A DNA stretch of 64,000 nucleotides from Myxococcus sp. RHSTA-1-4 (GTDB taxonomy: Bacteria; Myxococcota; Myxococcia; Myxococcales; Myxococcaceae), in contig NZ_JAIQDG010000022.1 of NCBI RefSeq assembly GCF_020037125.1, positions 124,001 to 188,000 on the forward strand, read 5' to 3'. Each line of letters starts with the position of its first letter. Positions within the stretch are counted from its first letter, which is position 1. Shown piece after piece: positions 1-9,769 of the stretch. Made by a program: the position numbers and the translations under genes. The notes under the pieces were generated by a model. That model made no database searches. It was not told the origin of the DNA and was given only the letters and a program-made list of their open reading frames with translations.

Positions 1-962
1 TTCTCGGCGTACACCACCGCGTACTCGTCGCAGTTGAAGAGGGTGCTCCACTGCAGCTGCTCGGCGGGCGTCTGCCGGGCACGCAGCACGTCCTCGCGCA
101 CCCGGGCGAGCGACGTGGCCCCGGGCTGGCGCGCCGCGGCCGTCATCCCGCGCAGCGCCACGAGCGCGGTGTTGACCGCGGGGTAGACGTCCGCCGAGAT
201 GGACTCCAGCCGCGCCTTCTGGAATCCCGCCCGCGCCAGCTCCGCGAGGTATCGCTGCGCCGTCCAGACGTTGGCCTCCGGGAAGGCAATCCGGCCGCGC
301 CAGTAGCGGTGGCGCAGGCGGCGGCGCAGCCCGGCGCCGGACTCCCGGTCCGTCTTCTGGCACATGTCCGCCATGACGAGCCGTCCCCCGGGCCGCAGCA
401 CCCGGAACGCCTCACGCAGGAAGGCGTCGCGCGTCCGGAAGTGCATGGCGGACTCGAGCGCGAAGACGACGTCGAACTCGCCGGCCCGGAAGGGCATGTC
501 CGTCGCGGAGCCCTGCAGCAGGCGAACCACCTCGTCGAGCCCCGTGAGCCGCACGCGCTCCCGGCCCACGCGGACCTGGTTCGGAGTGATGTTCAGCCCG
601 ACGATGCGCGCCGGGCGGTACTCCTCGGCCCAGAGGATGTCCTGGTCCGCGTAGCCGAAGCCACAGTCCAACACCGCGTCGCCCGCGCCCAGGCGCGCCG
701 TCTTCGCCAGCAGGTGCGCCATCCCCGCCTGGGCGGACCTGAACAGCTCACCCACGCGCTCGAAGTTGTTCTCGTCCACCCGCTCCACGTCGCGCCAGTA
801 GCCGAGGTTGATCCAGTACGGCTCGCGCCCCGTGCTGACGCGGATCTCCTGGGGCGTGGGAAGGCCGGTAACCCAGGCCCCCGTCTCGTTCGTGTAGAAG
901 CGCTCCGGATCCGCGAGGACCGCGCTCTTGAGCTGCCTTGCCACCTTCACGACGTCGAACAT
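1..962 (-). CDS. SAM-dependent class I methyltransferase (3' end cut by window edge)
   Basis: Reading leftward from an ATG at 960-962, the frame stays open to base 1, so about 320 residues are visible and the C-terminus lies outside the window. A Rossmann motif I (VLDCGFGYADQDI, about residues 98-110) is followed by a GLNITPNQV segment and a post-I region ending in FDVVFALESAMHF, with LRPGGRLVMADM further on. This is the usual class I methyltransferase layout, and the N-terminal WINLGYW segment resembles small-molecule and sugar O-methyltransferases of secondary metabolism. A Shine-Dalgarno GGAGG (complement of 971-975) lies about 8 bases before the ATG. It is divergent from the kinase at 1184. 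The substrate cannot be told; the methyltransferase assignment is firm. Confidence 0.85.
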   Translation of the reverse strand, partial: MFDVVKVARQLKSAVLADPERFYTNETGAWVTGLPTPQEIRVSTGREPYWINLGYWRDVERVDENNFERVGELFRSAQAGMAHLLAKTARLGAGDAVLDCGFGYADQDILWAEEYRPARIVGLNITPNQVRVGRERVRLTGLDEVVRLLQGSATDMPFRAGEFDVVFALESAMHFRTRDAFLREAFRVLRPGGRLVMADMCQKTDRESGAGLRRRLRHRYWRGRIAFPEANVWTAQRYLAELARAGFQKARLESISADVYPAVNTALVALRGMTAAARQPGATSLARVREDVLRARQTPAEQLQWSTLFNCDEYAVVYAE

Positions 963-1183
963 CCCGGGCCTCCTTGACTCCAGCGGCGCGCAGAGCCACC
1001 AATCTCGGATTTCAGGTATCGCACGGTATGCGCGTTTGAATGCGAGGGCAGCGAAGCGGCGGGCGGCGTAGTTTTCAGCTTCTGACGATTGGACGGGCAC
1101 GCGGCGCGTCCTGCACGTACCGCGGGTGATGAGCACCTTGGAACCAGACCAGGGAGCATCCAGCTCGCGCCCAGGAGAGGCCC

Positions 1184-3259
1184 TTGTCCAAGCCCCCACT
1201 TGGAAATTCCGACTCCGCCCTGGCGCTCCGGCCCGATGGGAGGAATGGCCAGGACGCGCTTGCCCGGAGTGAGGAGCTCTGCCGTCAGGCCGTCGAGAGC
1301 ATCGAGGACTTCGCCGTCATCACCACGGACCCTCAGGGGCTCATCACCGGCTGGAACACGGGGGCGGAGCGGATCTTCGGTTACCGGAAGGAAGAGGCCC
1401 TGGGCAAGCCCGCCTCCCTCCTGTTCACACGGGAGGACCGCGAGCGGCACACGCCCGAGCACGAGCTGGAGACGGCCCTCAAGGAGGGGAAGGCCACGGA
1501 CGAGCGGTGGCTCGTGCGCAAGGACGGCAGCCGTTTCTGGGGCAGCGGAAGCACCAAGGCGCTCCGGGATGGCGAGGGCCGGCTCCTCGGCTTCGCCAGA
1601 GTCGGGCGGGACCTCACCGAGAAGAAGCTCGCCGCCGATGTGCTCGGAGCGGAGGCGGAGCAGCGGCGCCTCACCGCCATCCTCGAGGCCACCCCCGACC
1701 TGGTGGGCACCTTCGATACGGGGGGGCGGCTGCTCTACCTCAACAGCGCGGGGCGGCGGATGCTCGGCATGGGCGATGAGCCGCTCACCCGGTGGACGCT
1801 CGCCGGCATCCACCCGGAGTGGGCGGTGTCGCTGCTCCACCGCGAGGGCATCCCCGGTGCCATGCGCGAGGGCACCTGGAGCGGGGAGACGGCGGTGGTG
1901 TGCAGGAGCGGCAAGGAACTGCCCACCTCGCAGGTCATCATCGCCCACCGGCAGCCGGACGGCGCGGTGGCGTACCTCTCCACCATCGTGCGCGACATCG
2001 AGGAGCGCAAGCAGCTCGAGGAGGCGCAGCACTTCCTCTCCGAGGCCAGCCGGACCTTCGCCGGCACGCTCGAGCATCAGGCCATCTTCAACAGGCTGAC
2101 CCGGCTGGTGGTGCCTCGCCTGGCGGACTGCTGCATCGTCTACTTCGTGGAGAAGGACTGCGGGGTGCGGCCCGTGGCGGCGGCCCACCGGAGGAAGGAC
2201 GGACAGGAGCTGCTCGAGCGGCTGCGCGGCCTCCCCCCGGAGGGAGACCGGATGTCGGGCATCTGCCGGGTGGCACGGGGGGGCGTGCCGCAGCGGGTGA
2301 GCGAGGTCACCCTGGCCTGGCTGCGGGCCATCAGCGGGAGCGAGGAGCACTTCCTCCTCCTGCGTGAACTCGCCCCCACCTCGGTGATGATCGTCCCGAT
2401 GTCCTTCAGGGAGCACGACCTCGGCGCGCTGTTCCTCGCCTCGGAGCGGCCGGAGCGGCGCTACGGTCCGGCGGACCTCGCGCTCGCGGAGGAGCTCGCG
2501 AGCCGCGCGGGACTGGCCATCGAGGGGGCCCGCCTCTACCAGGAGTCCCAGCGCGCCACTCGCGCCCGCGACGAGGTGCTGGCCATCGTCTCCCATGACC
2601 TGCGCAATCCCCTCAACACCATCTCCATGAGCGGCAGGCTGCTGCTGGAGAAGACGCCCCCGGAGCGCACGCGCGAGCGAAGGCAGCTCGAGGTCATCCA
2701 GCGTTCCGCGGGGCGGATGAACCGCCTCATCCAGGACCTCCTCGACGTGGCGCGCATGGAGGCCGGGCGCCTGTCGGTGGAGCGGCGGCGCGAGGAGGTG
2801 GCGCCGCTGGTGCACGACGCGCTGGAGCTGCAGCGCATGCTGGCCGAGGAGAAGGGCATCCAGCTCGAGGCGTCCGTGGCGGAGTCCCTGCCCACGGTGG
2901 AGGTGGACCGGGAGCGCCTGCTGCAGGTGCTGCAGAACCTGATGGGCAATGCCCTCCGCTTCACCCCCGAAGGCGGGCGCATCTCCCTGCGTGCCTGGCA
3001 GGTGGGGCCGGTGGTGTACATGTCGGTGACGGACACAGGGCCGGGCATCGCCGAGGAGTTCCTTCCCCACCTCTTCGAGCCCTTCTGGCAGGCCCGGCAC
3101 ACCGAGGGGGCCGGGCTGGGCCTGGCCATCGTCAAGGGCATCGTCGAGGCGCACGGCGGCCGCATCTGGGTGGAGAGCAGGCTGGGGCAGGGGACGACCT
3201 TCGTGTTCACCGTGCCAGTGCCCTGCGGTACGGCCCCGGAGGCCCACCCGGCGCATTGA
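1184..3259 (+). CDS. PAS-PAS-GAF sensor histidine kinase
   Basis: Cytoplasmic two-component sensor kinase of 691 aa with no membrane segment. Two PAS domains (about residues 28-150 and 165-275) are followed by a GAF domain (about 285-450), a HisKA dimerisation domain with the phospho-acceptor in SHDLRNP (His471), and a HATPase domain with an N box (NLMGNALRF), DTGPGI and GAGLGLAIVKGIVEAHGG. No receiver domain and no adjacent response regulator, so it is an orphan kinase. The start is a TTG at 1184, chosen because AGGAGAGG at 1173-1180 sits immediately upstream. It converges on the stressosome operon with only 15 bp between stop codons. The signal is unknown; its C-terminal half resembles that of the kinase at 54653. 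Confidence 0.93.
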   Translation: MSKPPLGNSDSALALRPDGRNGQDALARSEELCRQAVESIEDFAVITTDPQGLITGWNTGAERIFGYRKEEALGKPASLLFTREDRERHTPEHELETALKEGKATDERWLVRKDGSRFWGSGSTKALRDGEGRLLGFARVGRDLTEKKLAADVLGAEAEQRRLTAILEATPDLVGTFDTGGRLLYLNSAGRRMLGMGDEPLTRWTLAGIHPEWAVSLLHREGIPGAMREGTWSGETAVVCRSGKELPTSQVIIAHRQPDGAVAYLSTIVRDIEERKQLEEAQHFLSEASRTFAGTLEHQAIFNRLTRLVVPRLADCCIVYFVEKDCGVRPVAAAHRRKDGQELLERLRGLPPEGDRMSGICRVARGGVPQRVSEVTLAWLRAISGSEEHFLLLRELAPTSVMIVPMSFREHDLGALFLASERPERRYGPADLALAEELASRAGLAIEGARLYQESQRATRARDEVLAIVSHDLRNPLNTISMSGRLLLEKTPPERTRERRQLEVIQRSAGRMNRLIQDLLDVARMEAGRLSVERRREEVAPLVHDALELQRMLAEEKGIQLEASVAESLPTVEVDRERLLQVLQNLMGNALRFTPEGGRISLRAWQVGPVVYMSVTDTGPGIAEEFLPHLFEPFWQARHTEGAGLGLAIVKGIVEAHGGRIWVESRLGQGTTFVFTVPVPCGTAPEAHPAH

Positions 3260-3274
3260 GCGTGGAGCGCCGGC

Positions 3275-4291
3275 TCAGCCGCCGCGGGCCACCACCACCA
3301 GCGCGTCGTCGTGCTGCTTGCCGAAGCGCAGGAGGAGCGCGTGGGCCACCTCGATGGGGGGGCGCCGCAGCAGCACCGGGTCGTCCACCGTGGTGCGAGT
3401 GGCCAGCCCGTCGGTGTGCATGACGAGCAGGCCGCCGGGGGGCAGCCGCGCGCTCTGTCCCCGCGGCCTGGGCGTGCGCTGGGGCACGCCCAGCGCTCCG
3501 GACATGCAGGTCATGGCTTCCATGTGTCCGGGTGCACACAGCAGGGTGTGCACGTTGCCGACGCAGGACTGCCGCACGAGCCCGCTGCCGAGCTCCAGGG
3601 ACACCACGCCCACGGCCGCGCCACGTGTACCGTGCAGGCGGGTGGCACAGCGATTGAGCACCTCCTCGGGTGCGAGGCCGGGACAGGCGCGCAGCTCCGC
3701 CACGGCGTGGTCCGCGGCCACGCGCGCCTCGGGCCCGTGGCCGAGCCCGTCCACCACGCCCAGCACCAGCGTGTCGTCTCTCCATTCCCACGACGCATGG
3801 TCTCCGCTGACTGACTCGCCCTGGTAGGGCCTGCCGAGCACTCCCAGCTCGCGGCGCACGAGGGGCGGTGTGGCGAACTTGCGCGCGCGCACGCAGGTGC
3901 CCTCGTCCCAGCGCACGTCGAAGTCCACCTCGTCCGCCTGGTGCAGCACGCCGGCGAGCCCCGCGCCCAGCGAGCCGGTGCTCCTGGGCAGGCCGCGGAG
4001 GGCCGCCGTGGGGTCCGCGATGCCGGGGCCCCGGTCCGCGGCGATGACCTCCAGGCCCGGCACGCCTCCGCGCCACAGCGGGCGCACCACCACCGCGCCT
4101 CCCCGGCCGTGGGAGAGCTGGTTGTTCGCGAGCTCGCTCACCACCAGCGTCATCCGCTCCACGCTCGTCTCGGGAAGCCCCTGCGCCCGACCCACCGCGC
4201 GCACCCGCTCGCGCACCTCCGAGACCGAGGCCACGTCCAGGACCGAGGTGGCCTCGCCACCGTCCAACCACTGTGTCAGAAGCGTTTCCAT
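3275..4291 (-). CDS. RsbT-like ATPase fused to SpoIIE/RsbX-type PP2C phosphatase
   Basis: 338 aa. The N-terminal part (about residues 20-135) is a GHKL anti-sigma kinase domain with ELANNQLSHGRGG and an ADRGPGI motif. The C-terminal part (about 150-335) is a SpoIIE-type PP2C phosphatase with a VVDGLGHGPEA metal-binding signature, a GNVHTLL segment and HTDGLATR. It is the last gene of the leftward stressosome operon and its ATG (4291) overlaps the end of rsbT by 16 bp. In Bacillus the RsbX phosphatase resets the stressosome by dephosphorylating RsbR and RsbS; here that activity seems to be joined to an ATP-binding module on one chain. Longer upstream extensions of the frame run into rsbT and were not used. 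Confidence 0.88.
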   Translation of the reverse strand: METLLTQWLDGGEATSVLDVASVSEVRERVRAVGRAQGLPETSVERMTLVVSELANNQLSHGRGGAVVVRPLWRGGVPGLEVIAADRGPGIADPTAALRGLPRSTGSLGAGLAGVLHQADEVDFDVRWDEGTCVRARKFATPPLVRRELGVLGRPYQGESVSGDHASWEWRDDTLVLGVVDGLGHGPEARVAADHAVAELRACPGLAPEEVLNRCATRLHGTRGAAVGVVSLELGSGLVRQSCVGNVHTLLCAPGHMEAMTCMSGALGVPQRTPRPRGQSARLPPGGLLVMHTDGLATRTTVDDPVLLRRPPIEVAHALLLRFGKQHDDALVVVARGG

Positions 4292-4692
4292 TTGGTGATT
4301 CGTACCCGGGTGCCCTTGCCGGGCTCGGACTCGATGTGGAAGGCGTCCACCAGGCGCTTGCTGCCGCTCAGCCCCAGGCCCAGCGACTTCGCGGTGCTGT
4401 GGCCGCCGGCCATGGACCACTCGATGTCGGGGATGCCGGGCCCCTGGTCGACGAACTCCACCTGGATGCCGGTCCGGTCCCCATCCGTCACCTCCTCGAT
4501 GAAGGCCTTGCCCTTGCGGGCGTGTACCCAGACGTTGCGGCTCAGCTCGGTGGCGGCGGTGGTGAGGGCCGAGACGGCGAACGAGTCGAACCCCCGGGCC
4601 TCCGCCAGCGTCCGCACGGCGCGGCGCACGAGCACCACGTCGTCCTCGTTGTCGATGTTCATCTCCTGGTGGGAGAGCACGCGGACCGTCAT
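4276..4692 (-). CDS. rsbT: RsbT-type serine/threonine kinase, stressosome output
   Basis: 138 aa, the usual size of RsbT. A GHKL fold is shown by TTAATELSRNVWVHA (N box), DQGPGIPDIEW and the glycine-rich lid SLGLGLSGSKRLVD, and the C-terminal GKGTRVRITKW is typical of RsbT. In the family this kinase phosphorylates the STAS proteins RsbS and RsbR and, once released, activates a downstream partner. It lies 9 bp after rsbS with a GAGGCGG ribosome-binding site and overlaps the next gene. No RsbU or sigma-B gene is nearby; in Gram-negative bacteria stressosomes usually feed other outputs, so the target is open. Confidence 0.93.
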   Translation of the reverse strand: MTVRVLSHQEMNIDNEDDVVLVRRAVRTLAEARGFDSFAVSALTTAATELSRNVWVHARKGKAFIEEVTDGDRTGIQVEFVDQGPGIPDIEWSMAGGHSTAKSLGLGLSGSKRLVDAFHIESEPGKGTRVRITKWKRF

Positions 4693-4701
4693 GGGGCCGC
4701 C

Positions 4702-5085
4702 TCAGGTGGGCATCGGACGGGCGCCGACGAGCCGGGCCAGCAGGGCAAGGCCTTCCTCGACGTTCAGCGCCGTGTGCACCCCCTGCATGCTGAAGCCCAT
4801 GCGCGCCAGCGTGGCGGCCACCTCCGGCCGCATGCCCACCAGGACCGTGTGCGTGCCCATCAGCCGGGCCATGCGCCCGGTGTCGGTGAGGACGCGCGCG
4901 ACGAAGGTGTCCACGGTGTCCAGGCCGGTGATGTCGAGCACGAGCCCCCGGGCTCCCTCCTTCTCGAGGACGCTGAGCATGTCGGCCTGCAAGGCCTGGG
5001 CGGTGGTGTCCTTCAGCTCGACCTGGATGGATGCCAGCAGCGTGGAGCCGATGCGCAGGATGGGAATCTGCCCGCGCACCGTCAC
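4702..5085 (-). CDS. rsbS: RsbS-type STAS-domain stressosome scaffold
   Basis: 127 aa single STAS domain: an N-terminal strand PILRIGSTLLASIQ, then RGLVLDITGLDTVDTFVARVL and a C-terminal MGTHTVLVGMRPEVA segment, in RsbS order. The start is a GTG at 5085 whose last bases form the TGA of the upstream rsbR gene (GTGA overlap), a strong sign of translational coupling. RsbS and RsbR together form the stressosome core that holds RsbT. At the site corresponding to the phosphorylated serine of Bacillus RsbS (DIS in that protein, by eye) this protein has threonine (DIT), which could still be phosphorylated. Confidence 0.92.
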   Translation of the reverse strand: MTVRGQIPILRIGSTLLASIQVELKDTTAQALQADMLSVLEKEGARGLVLDITGLDTVDTFVARVLTDTGRMARLMGTHTVLVGMRPEVAATLARMGFSMQGVHTALNVEEGLALLARLVGARPMPT

Positions 5086-6008
5086 GCCCCCCGGGTGGTG
5101 ATGGCCCGTCCCGTCATGCTCAGTGCCATCTCCAGTCCCTCCTGAAGGCTGGAGCAGGTGTGCATGGTCGACAGGTCCACCCCGAGCTGCACCAGCGTCT
5201 GCGCCACCTGGGCGCGAATGCCGGTGAGGATGGTGGTGGCGCCCAGCAGCCGGACCGCCTCGGTCGTCTGGAGCAGGTGGTTGGCCACGCGCGTGTCCAC
5301 CACCGGTACACCCGCGATGTCCAGGATGATGACCCGGGCCTGCGCTTCCACCACGCGCGCCAGCATCTTCTCCATCACCTGCTGGGCCCGGACGGTGTCG
5401 ATGGTGCCGATGAGCGGCAGCAGCAGCACGCGCTCGGAAATCTGGATGACGGGCGTGGACAGCTCGCGGATGGCGGACTGGTGCCGTTGGATCGCCTCCA
5501 CGCCCGCCGCGATGTACGTCTCGATGGCGATGGACATGTCGAAGAAGACGATCTTCTGGATGCTCCGATTGGACAGCTCGGAGTCGGGCGAGGAGCCCTG
5601 CTCGCGGAAGAGGTGACTGGAGATGAGCCGCAGATAGTGGGCGTAGGCGCCGAGGTACCACTTGGGGGCCACGCCGATGCGCTGATGGGTGGTGCCCACG
5701 CGCAGCCGGTCCTCCATGTAGTCCAAATCACAGACGCCGGAGAAGAGCTGGAGGAAGTAGCGCTTCTGCGCGGTGACGGCCCGCCGGAAGACGGCCTGGT
5801 CGGTGAAGAAGAGGCGGCTCTCCGGGTGCTGAAGGAGCAGCTCGTTGTAGAAGGCGTCGATGATGGCGTCGTTGTGCCGCTCGGCGAACGGCCGGAGCGC
5901 GGCCAGGCGCGCGAGGTCCTCGTCGGTCAGTTGAAAGAAGTGACGGCGGCTGGAGAGCTCCTGCGCGTCGAACCCCAGCCTGGCCATGTAATCCCGTGAG
6001 TTCGGCAT
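5082..6008 (-). CDS. rsbR: Globin-coupled RsbR-type stressosome sensor
   Basis: 308 aa. The first ~165 residues are a globin-coupled-sensor domain: RRHFFQLTDEDL, the long helix around RHNDAIIDAFYNELL, and THQRIGVAPKWYLGAY, whose His108 is the expected proximal haem ligand. A linker helix leads to a C-terminal STAS domain (about 190-300) with LPLIGTIDTVRA and GVPVVDTRVANHLL. It should sense O2, NO or CO through haem and pass this to RsbS and RsbT. Start ATG 6008 has GGGGAGGA just upstream, and upstream in-frame codons lack homology. Oddity: at the conserved STAS phosphosite (DI[S/T]GVP) this protein reads DIAGVP, so one phospho-acceptor appears to be missing. Confidence 0.92.
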   Translation of the reverse strand: MPNSRDYMARLGFDAQELSSRRHFFQLTDEDLARLAALRPFAERHNDAIIDAFYNELLLQHPESRLFFTDQAVFRRAVTAQKRYFLQLFSGVCDLDYMEDRLRVGTTHQRIGVAPKWYLGAYAHYLRLISSHLFREQGSSPDSELSNRSIQKIVFFDMSIAIETYIAAGVEAIQRHQSAIRELSTPVIQISERVLLLPLIGTIDTVRAQQVMEKMLARVVEAQARVIILDIAGVPVVDTRVANHLLQTTEAVRLLGATTILTGIRAQVAQTLVQLGVDLSTMHTCSSLQEGLEMALSMTGRAITTRGA

Positions 6009-6186
6009 CCGCGGTCCTCCCCTCGCGGATGGTGGGGCGGCGGGGGCAGGCCGACAAGGGACGCGTGTGTCGAGTTCCCCGCCGTGATGACTGGTTGACG
6101 CAAGGAGCCATCGCCGCGGGCAGGCGGCAACCCCCATCCGCGTGGGGTTGCGGCCACATCCGTGCCCGCGTATATGCGAGGGCACC

Positions 6187-6588
6187 GTGTCCCAGGCCCT
6201 GCGCATCTTCACGCTCGCGCTTCTGCTCGGCTGGCAGGCTGTCGCCGCCGGCGCGGGCGGCCCCGCGCATTTCTGCCAGAAGCAGGTCGAGACACGCTCC
6301 GCCGAATGTCACTGTCCCCACGGTGAGATGAAGGCGGAGAAGGCTCCACACGGTCAGCCGGCGCTGCGGATGGACTGCTGTGAGGAGCCGGGCTGGGAGA
6401 TGCCCCCGCCGGCCTTCGCGGATGTCTCCAGCCACTCCCACCTGGTTGCGCCCCCGCCAGCCCTGCTCCCCAGGTGGCTGAGCATTCGTCCTCCCGAGGG
6501 TGGCCGTCTCCCAATGCTCGCGCGCTGGGAAACGCCTCCCGCTCAAGGGCCACCCGTCTTCCTCCGCATCCGCTCGCTCCTCATCTGA
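6187..6588 (+). CDS. Small exported Cys/His-rich protein
   Basis: 133 aa from a GTG at 6187. A signal peptide is clear (QALRIFTLALLLGWQAVAAGAGG). The mature part holds several closely placed Cys and His residues (HFCQK, ECHCPHG, DCCEE), a proline-rich middle and a hydrophobic C-terminus (VFLRIRSLLI). I do not recognise the family. The Cys/His clusters and the multicopper oxidase downstream suggest a periplasmic metal-handling protein, perhaps for copper, but this is inference. A longer in-frame start at 6142 is possible but would put charged, Cys-containing residues before the signal peptide. Confidence 0.6.
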   Translation: MSQALRIFTLALLLGWQAVAAGAGGPAHFCQKQVETRSAECHCPHGEMKAEKAPHGQPALRMDCCEEPGWEMPPPAFADVSSHSHLVAPPPALLPRWLSIRPPEGGRLPMLARWETPPAQGPPVFLRIRSLLI

Positions 6589-6593
6589 GTGCT

Positions 6594-6610
6594 CCCGGCG
6601 CACGCCCGGG
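6594..6610 (+). terminator. Weak GC hairpin after the Cys-rich gene
   Basis: CCCGG at 6594-6598 can pair with CCGGG at 6606-6610 across a 7-base loop, 6 bases after the stop codon of the small exported protein. No T-run follows, so a terminator role is only possible. Confidence 0.25.
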
Positions 6611-6791
6611 CCTCTGTCTCCCTCCGTGATGTCGCGAGGGGAGCCCGAGGGCCAGGACGCTGTGCCGAAGGGGAGAGGCGCGGCGTGACGCATCACCGTC
6701 ACGTCCCCTCGACCTCCTGGACGCATCGAGGAGCCGGGCACGCATCGCTGCTCCGGCCAGCCGTTTTCCCCTGCCCTGGAGCACGACTCAC

Positions 6792-8261
6792 GTGCCGACA
6801 CTCTTCCGTTACCCGCGAGCCCTCGTGGCCGGCGCGGGCCGTCTTCCCTTCACCTCCCTCATGCCGCTGGTGCTCGCGGTGGCCCTCACGGCGGGCGCCT
6901 GCAAGCCGCGCGAGAAGGCGCCGCCCCAGGTCGCGCGGGCGCTGCGCGAGTTCGAGGGGGCCTACCCGCTGGAGGCCCGTCCCAACGGTACGGTGCGCGC
7001 CTTCGACATCGTGGCCGAGCCCACCGAGGTGGCACTCGTCAACGGCCACCGGCTGCGCGTCTGGGCCTACAACGGCCAGGTGCCGGGGCCCCAGTTGCGC
7101 ATCCGTCTGGGCGAGACGCTGCGGGTCCGCTTCACCAACCGGCTGCCGCAGGAGACGACCATCCACTGGCATGGCGTGAGGCTGCCCAATGCCATGGATG
7201 GAGTCCCGCATGCCACCCAGCCCCCGGTGCAGCCGGGTGAGACGTTCGTCTACGAGTTCACCCCCAAGGACGCCGGCACCTTCTGGTTCCATCCCCACGT
7301 GCGCAGCAGCGAGCAGGTGGAGCGTGGACTCTACGGCGTGCTCATCGTCGAGGACGCCGAGCCGCCGCCCTACAGCCGCGACGCGATGTGGGTCATCGAC
7401 GACTGGCTGCTCGACGAGACGGGGCAGGTTCTCCCGCGCTTCAACACGCGGCATGACCTCGCGCATGACGGGCGGTGGGGCAACGTCCTCACGGTGAACG
7501 GGCGCACCGACGAGGTGCTGCGCGTCCGCCCCGGGGAGCGCATCCGGCTGCGGCTGCTCAACTCCGCGAATGGACGCGTGGTGATGCCGGACTTCTCCGC
7601 CTTGGAGGCGAAGCTCATCGCGGTGGATGGGATGTACCTGCGGGAGCCCATCGACCCCGCGGGCTTCGAGCTCGCGCCGGGCAACCGCATCGACCTCGAC
7701 ATCACCTTCAATCAGAACATGGCCGCGCCGCTGCCCATCTTCGACCGGTTCTCCTCGCGCCGCCCGAACCGCCTGGCGGACATCGTCGTCGAAGGCGAGC
7801 CCGTCATCCCCGCCGGCTTCGCCTCTCCGGCACGGGCGCACGTGCCCGCCTGGAAGGAAGGGCTCCAGGTTCCGGAGCACCACGGCTTCCGGCTGAACGC
7901 GCGCCGGGGCGGGCCCTTCGGCATCGAGTGGACCATCGACGACAAGGCCTTCGCGGGACACTCGCACCACCATGAGCCCCTGCTCACGCTGAAGCAGGGC
8001 CGGTTCTACCGGCTGCGCTTCGTGAACGAGTCAGCGCGGCTGCACCCCATCCACCTGCACGGGATGTTCTTCCGGCTGCTCGCGCGTGACGGGGTGCCGG
8101 TGGACGAGCCGTTCTTCCGCGACACCGTGCTCGTCCATGGACGCGAGTCGGTGGACATCGCGCTCGTCCCCACGGACGTGGGCTCCTGGATGATGCACTG
8201 CCACATCCTCGAGCACGCCGAGGCCGGAATGATGACCCTGCTGGAGGTCACCTCCGGGTAG
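6792..8261 (+). CDS. Lipoprotein multicopper oxidase
   Basis: 489 aa from a GTG at 6792. An N-terminal hydrophobic stretch ends in a lipobox (LTAGAC, Cys37), so the enzyme is probably membrane-anchored outside the cytoplasm. All four copper-binding blocks are present: HWHG (His125), FHPH (about 167), HPIHLHG (about 416) and HCHILEHAEAGM near residue 469; the last supplies the type 1 Cys, His and Met and type 3 histidines. The spacing fits the three-cupredoxin CueO/CotA group. Such enzymes oxidise Cu(I), Mn(II) or phenolic substrates with O2. The Cys/His-rich exported protein directly upstream supports a metal-related role; the substrate is not readable from the sequence. Confidence 0.93.
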   Translation: MPTLFRYPRALVAGAGRLPFTSLMPLVLAVALTAGACKPREKAPPQVARALREFEGAYPLEARPNGTVRAFDIVAEPTEVALVNGHRLRVWAYNGQVPGPQLRIRLGETLRVRFTNRLPQETTIHWHGVRLPNAMDGVPHATQPPVQPGETFVYEFTPKDAGTFWFHPHVRSSEQVERGLYGVLIVEDAEPPPYSRDAMWVIDDWLLDETGQVLPRFNTRHDLAHDGRWGNVLTVNGRTDEVLRVRPGERIRLRLLNSANGRVVMPDFSALEAKLIAVDGMYLREPIDPAGFELAPGNRIDLDITFNQNMAAPLPIFDRFSSRRPNRLADIVVEGEPVIPAGFASPARAHVPAWKEGLQVPEHHGFRLNARRGGPFGIEWTIDDKAFAGHSHHHEPLLTLKQGRFYRLRFVNESARLHPIHLHGMFFRLLARDGVPVDEPFFRDTVLVHGRESVDIALVPTDVGSWMMHCHILEHAEAGMMTLLEVTSG

Positions 8262-8331
8262 CTCGCGGCTCAGACAGTCAAGCCATCAAACAGTCTCGAT
8301 TCCACACTCAATCAGAAAGCGCAGGCTGGAC

Positions 8332-8481
8332 ATGCTCGTGGAACTTCTCATCGGCGTCGTGTTGATGACGGCCCTCATCGTGGTGCTCGGGCCCGCATTG
8401 TGGAGCTCCCGGCTCAGCATCACCGAGGAGCAGAAGCAGTGGGAGGAGCAGAGCAGGAAGCGCCCCAGGTCGGATACCTGA
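8332..8481 (+). CDS. 49-aa single-pass membrane peptide
   Basis: A short open frame starts MLVELLIGVVLMTALIVVLG, giving one membrane helix (about residues 3-26), followed by a charged tail rich in Glu, Gln, Lys and Arg and ending RKRPRSDT. It follows the multicopper oxidase by 70 bp on the same strand. The AT-richer spacer before it has no strong Shine-Dalgarno (GCAGG at 8321-8325 is weak). The helix-plus-charged-tail design resembles small subunits or regulators of membrane complexes, but no family is recognised and expression is unproven. Confidence 0.45.
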   Translation: MLVELLIGVVLMTALIVVLGPALWSSRLSITEEQKQWEEQSRKRPRSDT

Positions 8482-8536
8482 GGCGCCTCCTCGCGGTGCG
8501 GCTCCGCATCAGCGGAGCATCAGTGAACGGCGGACC

Positions 8537-9598
<1,062 letters not shown>

Positions 9599-9636
9599 CG
9601 AAGCGCCGGGTGGCTGAAGCAGGCTCCGTTGTAACT

Positions 9637-9665
9637 ACACGCCTTGTGCGTCGCAAGCGGCGTGT
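9637..9665. repeat. Inverted repeat in a divergent promoter region
   Basis: ACACGCC-TTG at 9637-9646 is mirrored by CAA-gc-GGCGTGT at 9654-9665, giving a 10-bp stem with a 2-base bulge and a 7-base loop. It lies between the divergent starts at 9598 and 9770, nearer the leftward gene (39 bp upstream of its start). It could be an operator shared by both genes or an RNA hairpin in one 5' leader. Confidence 0.5.
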
Positions 9666-9769
9666 CCCAGGCGGGTGGACATCCCGTGTGTGAAATCGAC
9701 GCTCGTGGGGCAGGCGTGCGTCAGCGCACCCATTTCCCATTCTGTTTGTTTGAAGACAAAATTTGAGAC

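Noticed and set aside
947-3256. Leftward 769-codon frame opposite the PAS/GAF kinase; similar long antisense frames at 9635-11959, 18357-20720 and 45920-48517
   Set aside because: All are shadows produced by GC-biased third codon positions of the real genes.
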